The notes: generated from the sequence alone by a model not told the origin. A stretch of DNA of 27,872 bases from JBGPRB01 sp964422155 (GCA_964422155.1 CAYQZZ010000022.1:1-27872); one strand, 5' to 3'. Positions 15,060 through 22,801 are shown, counted from the first letter of the stretch. A program made the numbers and translations.

Positions 15060-15185
15060 TTCTAAATACTAATATCTAAACTCTAAACAAATTCAAATTA
15101 CCAAACCAAAATAACCAATTAGTTTTATCCGTTACTTTGGATTTTGATATTGTTTAGGATTTAGTGCTTTGAGTTTGGGATTTTC
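15060..15185. repeat. AT-rich imperfect palindrome before the kinase gene
   Basis: The left part carries TCTAAACTCTAAACAAATTC (15076-15095). The right part carries TTTTGATATTGTTTAGGATT (15142-15161), whose reverse complement (AATCCTAAACAATATCAAAA) matches the left arm imperfectly. Together they can form a long AT-rich hairpin. This resembles intergenic AT-rich repeats seen in many uncultured-bacterium contigs. The kinase ATG follows at once, so the hairpin may affect its leader. Confidence 0.5.
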
Positions 15186-15188
15186 ATC

Positions 15189-16196
15189 ATGTCGGAGCTA
15201 CCGGTACTGATTCAAGCCCTGCTCGACCCGAAAGCCTATCCCGACCCTCCGCAGAGGGTGGAGATGATGCAGACCCAGATATCTTATGTCTTCCTCGCCG
15301 GAGACTACGTTTATAAAATCAAGAAACCGGTGGACATGGGCTTCCTGGACTATACCACGCTGGAGAAACGCCTGACTTACTGCCGGAAGGAAGTCGAGCT
15401 AAACCGCCGCCTCTGTGCCGATGCTTATCTGGGAGTAGTGCCCGTAACCAGCGAAGGCGACCGCTTTGTCATCGGGGGTAAAGGTGAGGTCGAAGAATAC
15501 GCCGTGAAGATGCGCCGTCTCCCTCAGGACGCTATGATGGATGTGTTACTCGCTAAAAACAGGGTCACGCCGGAGATGGTGGCTGACGTGGCAAAAACCG
15601 TGGCCAATTTCCACAAGAGGGCAACCACCAGCGCTGAAATCAGTACCGTCGGCGGTATCAATGCCGTTATCCAGAACACTTCAGAAAATTTCTCCCAGAC
15701 GGATAAATACTTCAATATAATCATAGCACTGGAAACCTACCGGCGTATCAAAACCTACACCGAGGAATTCATTAAAGTCAACGCCCCTCTTTTTCATAAA
15801 CGCATGGCCGAGGGCCGGATACGGGACTGCCACGGCGACCTCCATGCTGCCCATATCTGTTTCTACAAGGGCATCTGTATCTACGACTGCATCGAGTTTA
15901 TCGATAGGCTCAGATATACCGATGTCGCCGCAGATGTTGCCTTCCTGGCCATGGACCTGGACCACTACGGTCGAAAAGACCTTTCCGATAGCTTCATCAA
16001 TGCCTACGTCATACAGAGCGGGGATAAAGAGCTAAAGAAGCTGCTCAATTTCTACAAATGCTACCGGGCTTACGTGCGGGGCAAGGTGGGCTGCTTCCAG
16101 TACGACGACCAATATATCTCCGCCGGTGAAAAAGAGAAAATCGTCACAAACGCCCGGAGCTACTTCGAACTGGCGGAGTCCTATATCGAGGGTTAA
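15189..16196 (+). CDS. Aminoglycoside-phosphotransferase-like kinase (COG2187 type), 335 aa
   Basis: An APH/choline-kinase-fold protein of the COG2187 type. The N-terminal lobe contains VFLAGDYVYKIKKPVDMGFLDY with the presumed ATP-contacting Lys residues (about 43-46). The catalytic loop is CHGDLHAAHICF (HGDLH at 215-219). The metal-binding segment is YDCIEFIDRLRYTDVAADVAFLAMDLD. Substrate unknown; despite the family name there is no reason to call it a resistance gene. In many bacteria this domain is fused to a C-terminal P-loop kinase domain; here that domain is encoded by the next gene. Only a weak ribosome site (GGGA) precedes the ATG. Confidence 0.85.
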   Translation: MSELPVLIQALLDPKAYPDPPQRVEMMQTQISYVFLAGDYVYKIKKPVDMGFLDYTTLEKRLTYCRKEVELNRRLCADAYLGVVPVTSEGDRFVIGGKGEVEEYAVKMRRLPQDAMMDVLLAKNRVTPEMVADVAKTVANFHKRATTSAEISTVGGINAVIQNTSENFSQTDKYFNIIIALETYRRIKTYTEEFIKVNAPLFHKRMAEGRIRDCHGDLHAAHICFYKGICIYDCIEFIDRLRYTDVAADVAFLAMDLDHYGRKDLSDSFINAYVIQSGDKELKKLLNFYKCYRAYVRGKVGCFQYDDQYISAGEKEKIVTNARSYFELAESYIEG

Positions 16197-16314
16197 AATG
16201 AAAAAAGTCTTATTAACCTTATCAGGGGCATTATCGAATCAAAAGAAGAGTACAAAAAGTTACCGGAGCCGAAGTCAGGTTATCTATAGCGGAGAAGATA
16301 AAGGAGAATATAAA

Positions 16315-16917
16315 GTGAGAGAACCATTCAGGAAATTCATTAAAGCCGAACTCAAGCCCGGCTTTTTACTCATTGCCTGCGGCCTGCCCGGCACCTGGAA
16401 GACGGAGACCACCGAAGAGGTCGCTAAAATCAAGGGCTGCAAGCTCCTGCGCACCGACCTCATCCGGCTGGAGGTACTGAAAAACCAGAATATCTTCGAT
16501 GAGAAAGTCGCCGGCGATATGAAGAAGCGTACGCAGGTCTACGACGTAATGTTCCAGCAGGCGGACGAAGCCCTGAACAGCGGCAACTGCGTTATCCTCG
16601 ATGCCACCTTCGTCACACAGGCGTTACGGCAGCAAGCCGCAGCCATTGCCGCCAAACATAAAGTGACCTTCGTCATCCTCCAGACCGACTGCCCCCAGGA
16701 GGTCTCTATCGCACGGATACTGACGCGTTCTAAGGAAGAATACGTGTCCAACGCCCTGACCGAGGAAGCCTACCTGAACAACAAGAAGAGGTTCGAAGCC
16801 GTTGACTTGGGCAACCTGAAAAGCCTGAATCCCGGCTTGAAAGTCATTCATCTGGTTGTCGATACCGCCAAAGACCAGCCGGAGGACTGGTATATAATCC
16901 ACCAAGAAAAAAGGTAA
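16315..16917 (+). CDS. P-loop kinase-like protein with altered Walker A (COG0645 type), 200 aa
   Basis: A P-loop kinase-like domain of the type found as the C-terminal half of COG2187 fusion proteins. The P-loop reads CGLPGTWKTETT: the Gly normally directly before the catalytic Lys is Trp28 (GxxGxWKT). Later blocks are LLRTDLIRLEVL and NCVILDATFVTQALRQQA (Walker B-like ILDATF), then TDCPQEVSIARILTR with the lid Arg residues. The frame is open from 16126, and an ATG occurs at 16198. GTG at 16315 has AAGGAG eight bases upstream and begins right at the domain, so it is preferred. The 118-bp gap after the kinase gene may be a remnant of a former fusion linker. Confidence 0.78.
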   Translation: MREPFRKFIKAELKPGFLLIACGLPGTWKTETTEEVAKIKGCKLLRTDLIRLEVLKNQNIFDEKVAGDMKKRTQVYDVMFQQADEALNSGNCVILDATFVTQALRQQAAAIAAKHKVTFVILQTDCPQEVSIARILTRSKEEYVSNALTEEAYLNNKKRFEAVDLGNLKSLNPGLKVIHLVVDTAKDQPEDWYIIHQEKR

Positions 16918-16938
16918 AAACCAAGTGTACACGATAAT

Positions 16939-17040
16939 GTCGTTCTGAACAAAGTGAAGAATCCGGTACCTTAATGATACTAGATTCTTCGGTCGCGGAG
17001 TTTATCCTGAGAGTAACTGAGGGGCTCCCTCAGAATAACA
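16939..17040. repeat. Degenerate palindromic repeat, GTCATTCTGA family
   Basis: It begins GTCGTTCTGA and ends TCAGAATAAC, with inner GAAGAATCC/GATTCTTC, so it is a diverged member of the element at 3304-3387. It carries extra sequence (GAGTTTATCCTGAGAGTAAC) in its right arm. It lies between the P-loop kinase and PHP genes. Confidence 0.7.
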
Positions 17041-17063
17041 GATTGGAAAATTAGAACTCAAAC

Positions 17064-17918
17064 ATGAAGATTGATTTACACATCCATACCAGCACCGGCT
17101 CCGATGGCGGTCTCCCCATGGAGGCAGTCTTCCGCGAAGCCGGGCGCAGGAAAATAGATTTACTATCGATTACCGACCACGACTCCATAGAGCACCAGAG
17201 AAAGGCCATCGAGCTGGCCGTTGCCAATAACCTCAGATACATCACGGGAGTGGAGTTAAATGTAACCTTCCTGTATAAAGATAAGTCCATCTCCCTCGAT
17301 TTCCTGGGATACGGATATGATTATGACAATCGGGCGTTCAGGGATAAATTGCAGCTGATTAGAGAACACCGGGTAAAAAGGGCGCGGCAAATTCTGGATA
17401 ACCTTAACGTCGAGTTCACCAGGGAGAACCGACCTCTTTTTACCGGGGAAGACCTTCAAAAGATGCAGGAAGGCGTCGATGGTATCCTGAGCCGGCCCCA
17501 TATTGCCGATTACTTAATCAAGAAGGGAGTTGTCGGCAGCCGGCAGGAAGCCTTCGACAGATACCTGGTCAAGTGCGACGTACCCAAGTACCCGCTGACT
17601 CTCGCCGAAGCCTCGGCACTGGTAAAGGGCGCGGGCGGCAGACTGGTGCTGGCGCACCCCAACGACCCCAACGGCACTTCATTGATAAATGTTACGAAAG
17701 ATTTAGCTGAACAAACGAATATTATCAAGGAACACATGCTGGAATTTATCGACGGCATCGAATGCTGGCATTCCAGAAGCGACGCAACTACCACGAAACA
17801 CTATATAAATTTCTGTAAAAAACACAATCTACTCATGACCGGTGGCAGCGATTGCCACCAGAAGCCGATGCTTATGGGCACTCTGGATATACCGGACTTT
17901 GTGGCGGGGCAATTTTAA
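17064..17918 (+). CDS. PHP-domain phosphoesterase, 284 aa
   Basis: A polymerase-and-histidinol-phosphatase domain metallo-phosphoesterase of the stand-alone kind (COG0613, related to the RNase AM/TrpH group). Metal ligands are visible: DLHIHTSTGSDG (His6, His8), ITDHDS (Asp38-His39-Asp40), GVELNV (Glu), SRPHIADYL, LAHPNDPNG and GGSDCHQK near the end. That gives the full set for a trinuclear centre. The substrate could be a nucleotide, a short RNA or a sugar phosphate. The ATG has no strong ribosome site. It converges on the dUTPase-like gene with just 3 bases between the stop codons. Confidence 0.88.
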   Translation: MKIDLHIHTSTGSDGGLPMEAVFREAGRRKIDLLSITDHDSIEHQRKAIELAVANNLRYITGVELNVTFLYKDKSISLDFLGYGYDYDNRAFRDKLQLIREHRVKRARQILDNLNVEFTRENRPLFTGEDLQKMQEGVDGILSRPHIADYLIKKGVVGSRQEAFDRYLVKCDVPKYPLTLAEASALVKGAGGRLVLAHPNDPNGTSLINVTKDLAEQTNIIKEHMLEFIDGIECWHSRSDATTTKHYINFCKKHNLLMTGGSDCHQKPMLMGTLDIPDFVAGQF

Positions 17919-17921
17919 TCC

Positions 17922-18431
17922 CTAGATATTCTCCCCCTGGTAGACACCATTGTAGCCTTCCGACTCACCCGTCAATTCAAAGAAAACGAGCTGAGTTATC
18001 CGGGCGTTTTTCTGCACGCGGAAGCCGCGGTAGTTATAGACCATAAACAGGGACTGCGAGCGTCCCTCGTACCCCGCATCCCATACCGCCGTCCCGACGT
18101 TCACGCCACAGCGCAGCAGGCTCGACCGCGGTCGGCCCAGCGCCATGATGTTCTTCGGCAGGTGCACAATCTCGTTGTAGGTGATGATATAGGTGCCGGG
18201 TATCAAATCGATGCCATCCGTACCGTCGAACACCAGCGGCGAAAGGTCGGAAATAATCCTCTGGCTGTTGGCCGCCGTTATCCTCCCCGCCGTCTGCATC
18301 ACGGCCACATCGCGCAGGGTGAGGTCAAAGCCGTTGGCTTGCACCTGCTCGTCCAAATCTACCCACCCTTCTACAAGCGGGGGTTTCCGCTCAATCAAAC
18401 GCCGTATGTCCCGTCCGGAAAGAACTGACAT
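17922..18431 (-). CDS. dCTP deaminase / dUTPase superfamily protein, 169 aa
   Basis: A trimeric dUTPase-fold enzyme that removes dUTP or deaminates dCTP, keeping uracil out of DNA. Motifs are DLTLRDV, the GTYIITYNEIVHLP strand, RSSLLRCG (the RSS.AR.G motif of the superfamily), GVNVGTAVWDAGYEGRS and the C-terminal NARITQLVFFEL. The 'GTAVWDAGYEGRSQSLFMVYN' type of block is more like archaeal proteins annotated as dUTPases than like classical Dcd, so dUTPase activity is plausible. ATG 18431 has GAGGAG close upstream; a TTG at 18443 in the same frame lies before that site and is not used. Convergent with the PHP gene. Confidence 0.88.
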   Translation of the reverse strand: MSVLSGRDIRRLIERKPPLVEGWVDLDEQVQANGFDLTLRDVAVMQTAGRITAANSQRIISDLSPLVFDGTDGIDLIPGTYIITYNEIVHLPKNIMALGRPRSSLLRCGVNVGTAVWDAGYEGRSQSLFMVYNYRGFRVQKNARITQLVFFELTGESEGYNGVYQGENI

Positions 18432-18462
18432 AAAACTCCTCAATCATTTTCTCGTTAAATAA

Positions 18463-18492
18463 ATCATACCAGTTCCAATGCTTGACCGACAA
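18463..18492 (-). promoter_or_regulatory. Possible promoter of the dUTPase-like gene
   Basis: On the minus strand TTGTCG (18487-18492), an 18-bp spacer and TATGAT (18463-18468). The start would be near 18456, a 25-nt leader. Consensus match only. Confidence 0.45.
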
Positions 18493-18530
18493 TTAATACG
18501 GTACTGTTTGTATATGGTTGATTTGAGATA

Positions 18531-18746
18531 CTCACCCCCTTTATCCCCCTCTCAAACAGATGTATCTTAAGTGTTCAATTTTTATTATGTTTGAGAGGGG
18601 GGAAGAATTTGAGAGGGGGCTTCGCCCCCTCTCTCCTGAACTCCCCTCTCCAGCCATCAATATCTGTGATTTCTTACCAGTGATTCTGGCTGGAGAGGGG
18701 ACAAAGGGGTGAGGTTATCACCTGTCAACCAAATGCAAATATAACC
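18531..18746. repeat. Composite palindromic repeat with AACCAAAT tail
   Basis: Most of the gap 18432-18822 is a nested palindrome. Outer arms are CTCACCCCCTTTATCCCC and GGGGACAAAGGGGTGAG. Inside are CCCCTCTCAAAC/GTTTGAGAGGGG and CTCCCCTCTCCAGCC/GGCTGGAGAGGGGA. It is followed by a tail, AACCAAATGCAAATATAACC (18727-18746). The same outer right arm and near-identical tail recur at 23241-23289, so this is a dispersed element. Confidence 0.8.
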
Positions 18747-18760
18747 ATTAATGGCGTTCC

Positions 18761-18789
18761 TTTACAGATAAGACGGCTTTCATTACAAT
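18761..18789 (+). promoter_or_regulatory. Predicted promoter of the HAD hydrolase gene
   Basis: TTTACA (18761-18766), 17-bp spacer, TACAAT (18784-18789). The start would be near 18796, with a leader carrying GGGAG before the ATG at 18823. Confidence 0.6.
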
Positions 18790-18822
18790 AATACTGTTAT
18801 CTGATATAAGGGAGCAACAACC

Positions 18823-19521
18823 ATGATAAAAGCTGTCTTTTTCGACCTCTACCACACGCTGGTACACTACGAGCCGTCCCAGGAAGAAATGGAGTCAAGG
18901 GCGCTTAACAACTTCGGCATCAAGGTGACTGCGGAGGCCCTGCACCGGCCGATACTGGCCGCCAATGAATTCATCTATCAAGAGATGGCCCGCCGCCCGT
19001 TGAGCCAGCGGTCAAAGGAAGAATTGATGGCCCTCTATGCCCAGTACCAGCGGACGGTACTTAAAGAGGCCGGGATAGCAGCGGATGAAAAGCTCGCCCT
19101 CAGGCTGCTGGGCATGATGCAGCAGGCCAAGATGAAACTGGTGCTCTTCGATGACGTAGCGCCGGCGCTGGACGACCTTAAAAAACGCCGTCTCACACTG
19201 GGTTTAATATCAAACATAGAGCGCGATATGACCACCACCCTCAAAGAGCTGGGTCTTTCATCAAAGCTTGATATCGTGGTCACTTCTCAGGACGCGGGCT
19301 TCGCCAAGCCCCAGCCGGAGATATTCCTTTACGCTCTACGCCAGGCTGAATTCCAGCCTTCCGAGGCAATCTATATCGGTGACCAGTACCAGGTTGACGT
19401 TCTCGGCGCCAGAGGGGCGGGCATGAAGGGCATACTTCTCGACCGGGGTGATTACTATAAAGATGTTACCAACTGCCCCCGGATACGGAGCCTCAGCGAA
19501 CTGACCGATTATTTAAGATGA
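18823..19521 (+). CDS. HAD-superfamily hydrolase, 232 aa
   Basis: A haloacid-dehalogenase-superfamily enzyme with a helical cap between motif I and motif II. Motif I is FFDLYHTLV: nucleophile Asp8 is kept, but the second Asp of DxDxT phosphatases is Tyr, as in the FDLYGTL branch that includes 2-haloacid dehalogenases and many uncharacterised phosphatases. Motif II is LISN, the Lys motif is KPQPEIF, and motif III is YIGDQYQVDVLGARGAGM. It could be a phosphatase or a dehalogenase; sequence alone does not decide. It converges with the DUF2851 gene, with 9 bases between the stops and no obvious terminator. Confidence 0.88.
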   Translation: MIKAVFFDLYHTLVHYEPSQEEMESRALNNFGIKVTAEALHRPILAANEFIYQEMARRPLSQRSKEELMALYAQYQRTVLKEAGIAADEKLALRLLGMMQQAKMKLVLFDDVAPALDDLKKRRLTLGLISNIERDMTTTLKELGLSSKLDIVVTSQDAGFAKPQPEIFLYALRQAEFQPSEAIYIGDQYQVDVLGARGAGMKGILLDRGDYYKDVTNCPRIRSLSELTDYLR

Positions 19522-19530
19522 GTGGTATAA

Positions 19531-20892
19531 TTATCCCTCGCGACTCATCGGGCAATCCTGGCATTTGCCCTGCGAGCACCGCGTTTTATAGATGTGGAGC
19601 AGCCCCTGCTGCCGGCGGGCGGTATTGACCAGGTAACGGCCTAAACCCAGCTGGCGCCTCATATGTTTTTCTATGGTATTTTCCGCCAGCGCGGCGTAGC
19701 GGCGGTATATATCGAAGGCTTTTTCCGATAGCTCCGGATGTGCCTCGGCCTGTCCCCGGGCAGCGGCCAAGGGCAGGAGCACGTTGACGACGATATCGGC
19801 CGCCCGCTCCCTGCCCAGAAGGGCCGGAACGACTTTCCCTGCCGGCAGGCCGAAGTCCAGGTACCGGCCCCAGTAATCAGCGGCGGCTACCAGCAAACAC
19901 TCTTCCAGGCAGCGGTACTCAACATCAACCGCCGCCTCATCAAGACTATTCATCAGCCCAGCCAGCAGCCCCTTTCCCCGGCAGTAAAGTAGGAGATAGC
20001 TCATGGCCGCGATGCGGCGGCTGGGATAATTACCCGGCCTGACCTTGAAAAAGCGCCAGTCAGCGGTGGACATGGCGGCCGTCTCGCCGTCGTCGGCCCA
20101 AGCCTTTTCCAGCTTATCGACCCATTCATCAGCTATTTTGTCCGTTGGCCGCCACCCCGCCTGTTGCGAGGGCAGCAGCCCAGCCATGCCCATCAGCCGG
20201 GCCTGGTATCCCGCCAGACATTCGGTATCCGGCATTCTACCAGAAGCCGTAGCTTCCAGCCGGTGAAGCGGCATCCGGCGGGCCAGTGCCGCCATCGCAT
20301 CCTTATTCCTGGCATAGCCCAGAGCCACCATTATTCCTTCATACAGCGTTTGCCCCGCCCCGGCCTGTGCTAACGCCTCCTGTAAGTCTTTTACTCTGGA
20401 CAGAAACCGTTGCTCTCCGGCTTCTTCTAGGACCCCGCCCATGAAGCTGCTGTCCCAGCGGTGAACCGTGTTACGGCAGGGCATCGGCGTGATTACCGAA
20501 GGATAAACCGGTGCGACATACCGGCCGCGATGGGCTTCGATGAATTTATGCAGTGCCAGGGTCGGCACTTTATGCCCGTTCTGGAGAACGACGGCCGTGG
20601 CCGTATCGTTCCAGAAGACGACATGCAGAATCACCCGGTTATAGGCGGGGTCCCGGTGGTGATGGTGCCCCCACCAGCTGCTGGATTTAACATGAATTTC
20701 AATGTCACCCTTGAGCAGCCCCCGCCTCGTGGCGATAATCGCATCTCGCAAATCGGCGCCGCGGTCATCGTTAGGCCGGCCCGGATAGACTATCCCTACC
20801 GGCTCGTTATCTTCGGTCACCAGGTCGGTCCTGCCCGGCAGATAGTCCTGCCAGATTTCCAGCACTCGCCTTTCAGGAAAAGCATCGGTCAT
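19531..20892 (-). CDS. DUF2851-family protein, 453 aa
   Basis: A full-length member of DUF2851, widespread in Bacteroidetes and Chloroflexi and of unknown function. The best conserved block is GDIEIHVKSSSWWGHHHHRDPAYN..VILHVVFWND (about 62-95), which contains acidic, Lys and clustered His residues that could bind metal. The C-terminus carries three cysteines spaced C439-x4-C444-x2-C447 (KTRCSQGKCQDCP), a likely zinc or Fe-S site. The middle is helical. The ATG at 20892 has GAGG six bases upstream; an ATG at 20919 in the same frame is possible. It follows the acyl-CoA synthetase gene on the same strand across a palindromic repeat. Confidence 0.85.
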   Translation of the reverse strand: MTDAFPERRVLEIWQDYLPGRTDLVTEDNEPVGIVYPGRPNDDRGADLRDAIIATRRGLLKGDIEIHVKSSSWWGHHHHRDPAYNRVILHVVFWNDTATAVVLQNGHKVPTLALHKFIEAHRGRYVAPVYPSVITPMPCRNTVHRWDSSFMGGVLEEAGEQRFLSRVKDLQEALAQAGAGQTLYEGIMVALGYARNKDAMAALARRMPLHRLEATASGRMPDTECLAGYQARLMGMAGLLPSQQAGWRPTDKIADEWVDKLEKAWADDGETAAMSTADWRFFKVRPGNYPSRRIAAMSYLLLYCRGKGLLAGLMNSLDEAAVDVEYRCLEECLLVAAADYWGRYLDFGLPAGKVVPALLGRERAADIVVNVLLPLAAARGQAEAHPELSEKAFDIYRRYAALAENTIEKHMRRQLGLGRYLVNTARRQQGLLHIYKTRCSQGKCQDCPMSREG

Positions 20893-20923
20893 ACATACCT
20901 CGAGATTGTTTAGTAACATACCT

Positions 20924-21052
20924 TCATTGCGAGGGCGACCTGCTCGCCGTCTCTCCGTGACTATGGCAGGCGAGAGCCCGAAGCAATCTCCGATAATATT
21001 CTATGCGTGATTTTCGGATTGCTTCGCCCGCCAAAGGCGGTCTCGCAATGAC
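20924..21052. repeat. Palindromic repeat, TCATTGCGAG...CTCGCAATGA family
   Basis: A second copy of the element at 1000-1117. The ends are TCATTGCGAG and CTCGCAATGA, with inner CCGAAGCAATC/GATTGCTTCG and local stems such as CTCGCC. It lies between the acyl-CoA synthetase and DUF2851 genes, both on the minus strand. Confidence 0.85.
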
Positions 21053-21092
21053 AACCGCTTCACCAAGCAGTATCAACCTTACTTACTTTGGG

Positions 21093-22523
21093 CTAATCTA
21101 CGCCAATAATGTGCTGCTGATAGCGATAGAGGGCCGCCAGTGACGCTATGGCGTCTTCGTCACGGGTATAGCTGGGGATGCCGATATCCTGGAACCCCTG
21201 ACGCATCCGCAGGTAGACCTTCCTGTCCCCCAGCATGCTGACGGCCAGGATGGGCTTGGACGGGAACTCCTTCCTGATGTCGGCAAACAGCCCAGGTACG
21301 CTCTTTCCGGGTATCCAGTCGTTGGCACCCATAATCATTATCACGGCATCCACGCCGTCATCCTCCAGGGCCGCCCGGGTCACCGTGGTATAGGTCTTCT
21401 CGAAGCCACTGGCTTCGATAGCGGTCCAGACATCTACCGGGCTTCTCACCCGCCACCATTCGGGGTAGACTGTCTTGATTTTCGCCCGGGTGTCCGCTGA
21501 CAGCTCGGCAATGCTCAGCCCGTGCCTGACACAGGCATCGACGGCGGTAACGCAGCCGGAACCGGCCAGATTGATGATGGCCACGCGGTTCCCCGGCGGC
21601 AGCGGCGCCTGGATAAAAGTTCTGGCGACATCCCAGAGCTGCTCGAAACTCCCGACCCTGATTATTCCGGACTGGCGGAAAGCGGCGTCATAGACCCGGT
21701 CCTTTCCGGCGATGGAGCCGGTATGGGTAGCCGATGCCCTCGCCCCGCTCTCGGTGACGGCGGACTTCAGGACGATTATCGGTTTCTCCCTGACGATGCG
21801 TCGGCTCAATCCGAGGAAGCGCTGCCCGTCCTTGATGCTTTCCAGGTACATGGCAATTACTCTTGTCCGAGGGTCTTCTCCGAAGTATTCCAGCATGTCG
21901 CTTTCGTCGACATCGCACTTATTGCCCAGGCAGGCTATCTTGCTGATGCCGATTTCACGGTTAATCAACGGCAGGTAGACCCCGGTGAAGAGGCCGGTCT
22001 GACCGATAAACCCCACCGCCCCCCGCCTGATGCTGTCCTTCGGTAAAAATATCTTATTGAGCCGGCCGAGGCTGGCGTCGAAATTCGTATACGGATTGAG
22101 GGTGCCGACGCTGTTCGGCCCCATGACTCTTATCCCGGCCTGCCCCGCCAGCCGTTTAATCTGCGCTTCCACCTTAGCGCCGGACTCGTCCATCTCGCTG
22201 AAACCGGCCGATTCTATGATAACCGCCTTTATCCCTCTGGCGTCACATTCCTCGATGGATTTCAGGACCAGCGAAGGCGGCAGTATGATGATGGCCAGCT
22301 CCGGTGGTTCCGGTATATTTTTCAGGTCAGGATAGGCCGCCAGTCCTAGAATCTTCTTAGCCCGGGGATTGACCGGATAAATCTTCCCTTTATACCCGAG
22401 CCTCAGCAGATTCTCGACGATATTGTAGCCGCCTTTTCCCGGCGTCCGGGAGGCTCCGATGACCGCGACACTCTCCGGTTCGAAAAACGGTTTCAAACTC
22501 TTTACATTGTGACGACTACCCAT
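21093..22523 (-). CDS. ADP-forming acyl-CoA synthetase alpha-type protein, 476 aa
   Basis: It resembles the alpha subunit of NDP-forming acetyl-/acyl-CoA synthetases, which make ATP from acyl-CoA by way of a phosphohistidine. A CoA-binding Rossmann domain starts at FFEPESVAVIGASRTPGKGGYNI, and the first succinyl-CoA-ligase-like domain includes MGPNSVGTLNP. The phospho-histidine is His267 in SATHTGSIAGKDRVYDAAF. A second ligase-like domain follows to the end. The ATP-grasp beta subunit is neither fused here nor encoded in the window, so a partner elsewhere is required for energy conservation. The ATG at 22523 has AAGGTG five bases upstream. The upstream region (about 340 bp) holds a nested repeat, preceded by a promoter with an XRE-type operator. 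Confidence 0.88.
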   Translation of the reverse strand: MGSRHNVKSLKPFFEPESVAVIGASRTPGKGGYNIVENLLRLGYKGKIYPVNPRAKKILGLAAYPDLKNIPEPPELAIIILPPSLVLKSIEECDARGIKAVIIESAGFSEMDESGAKVEAQIKRLAGQAGIRVMGPNSVGTLNPYTNFDASLGRLNKIFLPKDSIRRGAVGFIGQTGLFTGVYLPLINREIGISKIACLGNKCDVDESDMLEYFGEDPRTRVIAMYLESIKDGQRFLGLSRRIVREKPIIVLKSAVTESGARASATHTGSIAGKDRVYDAAFRQSGIIRVGSFEQLWDVARTFIQAPLPPGNRVAIINLAGSGCVTAVDACVRHGLSIAELSADTRAKIKTVYPEWWRVRSPVDVWTAIEASGFEKTYTTVTRAALEDDGVDAVIMIMGANDWIPGKSVPGLFADIRKEFPSKPILAVSMLGDRKVYLRMRQGFQDIGIPSYTRDEDAIASLAALYRYQQHIIGVD

Positions 22524-22558
22524 ACAAACACCTTATTACAATGGTATTTAAAAAATTT

Positions 22559-22762
22559 GTCATTGCGAGTCCTTCGGCTGAAGGAAGACGAATCAATCCG
22601 TCCTTTTTAATTGAGATGTCATTCCAGCGGAAGCTGGAATCCAGATGCGGGGAAAAGGGGAGTGGATTCTGGCCGGAGTTTACCCCGTACAAATGATACG
22701 GGGCCAGAATGACAGAAAAATAGTGGTTCGCGGATTGCTTCCCCCCCTTCTCGCAATGTCAT
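22559..22762. repeat. Palindromic repeat with a second element nested inside (outer)
   Basis: The outer element begins GTCATTGCGAGTCCTTCGGC and ends CGGATTGCTTCC...TTCTCGCAATGTC, a relative of the 1000-1117 and 20924-21052 family. Its middle is interrupted by a different palindrome at 22618-22713. Together they occupy most of the leader between the second XRE-type promoter and the acyl-CoA synthetase ATG. Confidence 0.8.
22618..22713. repeat. Nested palindromic repeat GTCATTCCAG...CCAGAATGAC (inner)
   Basis: A 96-bp element: GTCATTCCAG at the left, CCAGAATGAC at the right, with local stems CCAGCGGAAGCTGG and CCCCGTACAAATGATACGGGG. It sits inside the outer repeat 22559-22762. It shares only the outermost GTCATT/AATGAC bases with the outer family. 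Confidence 0.8.
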
Positions 22763-22801
22763 AATATACTTTACCATGTATCTCCTAAACACTCTCATGC
22801 C

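Noticed and set aside
15189..16196. Antibiotic-resistance aminoglycoside phosphotransferase
   Set aside because: The domain is of the COG2187 type common in environmental bacteria; nothing points to drug modification.
19531..20892. DUF2851 as a PD-(D/E)xK nuclease
   Set aside because: The E-I-H-V-K segment does not have the (D/E)-x-K spacing, and no recombination genes are nearby; kept only as a low-weight idea.
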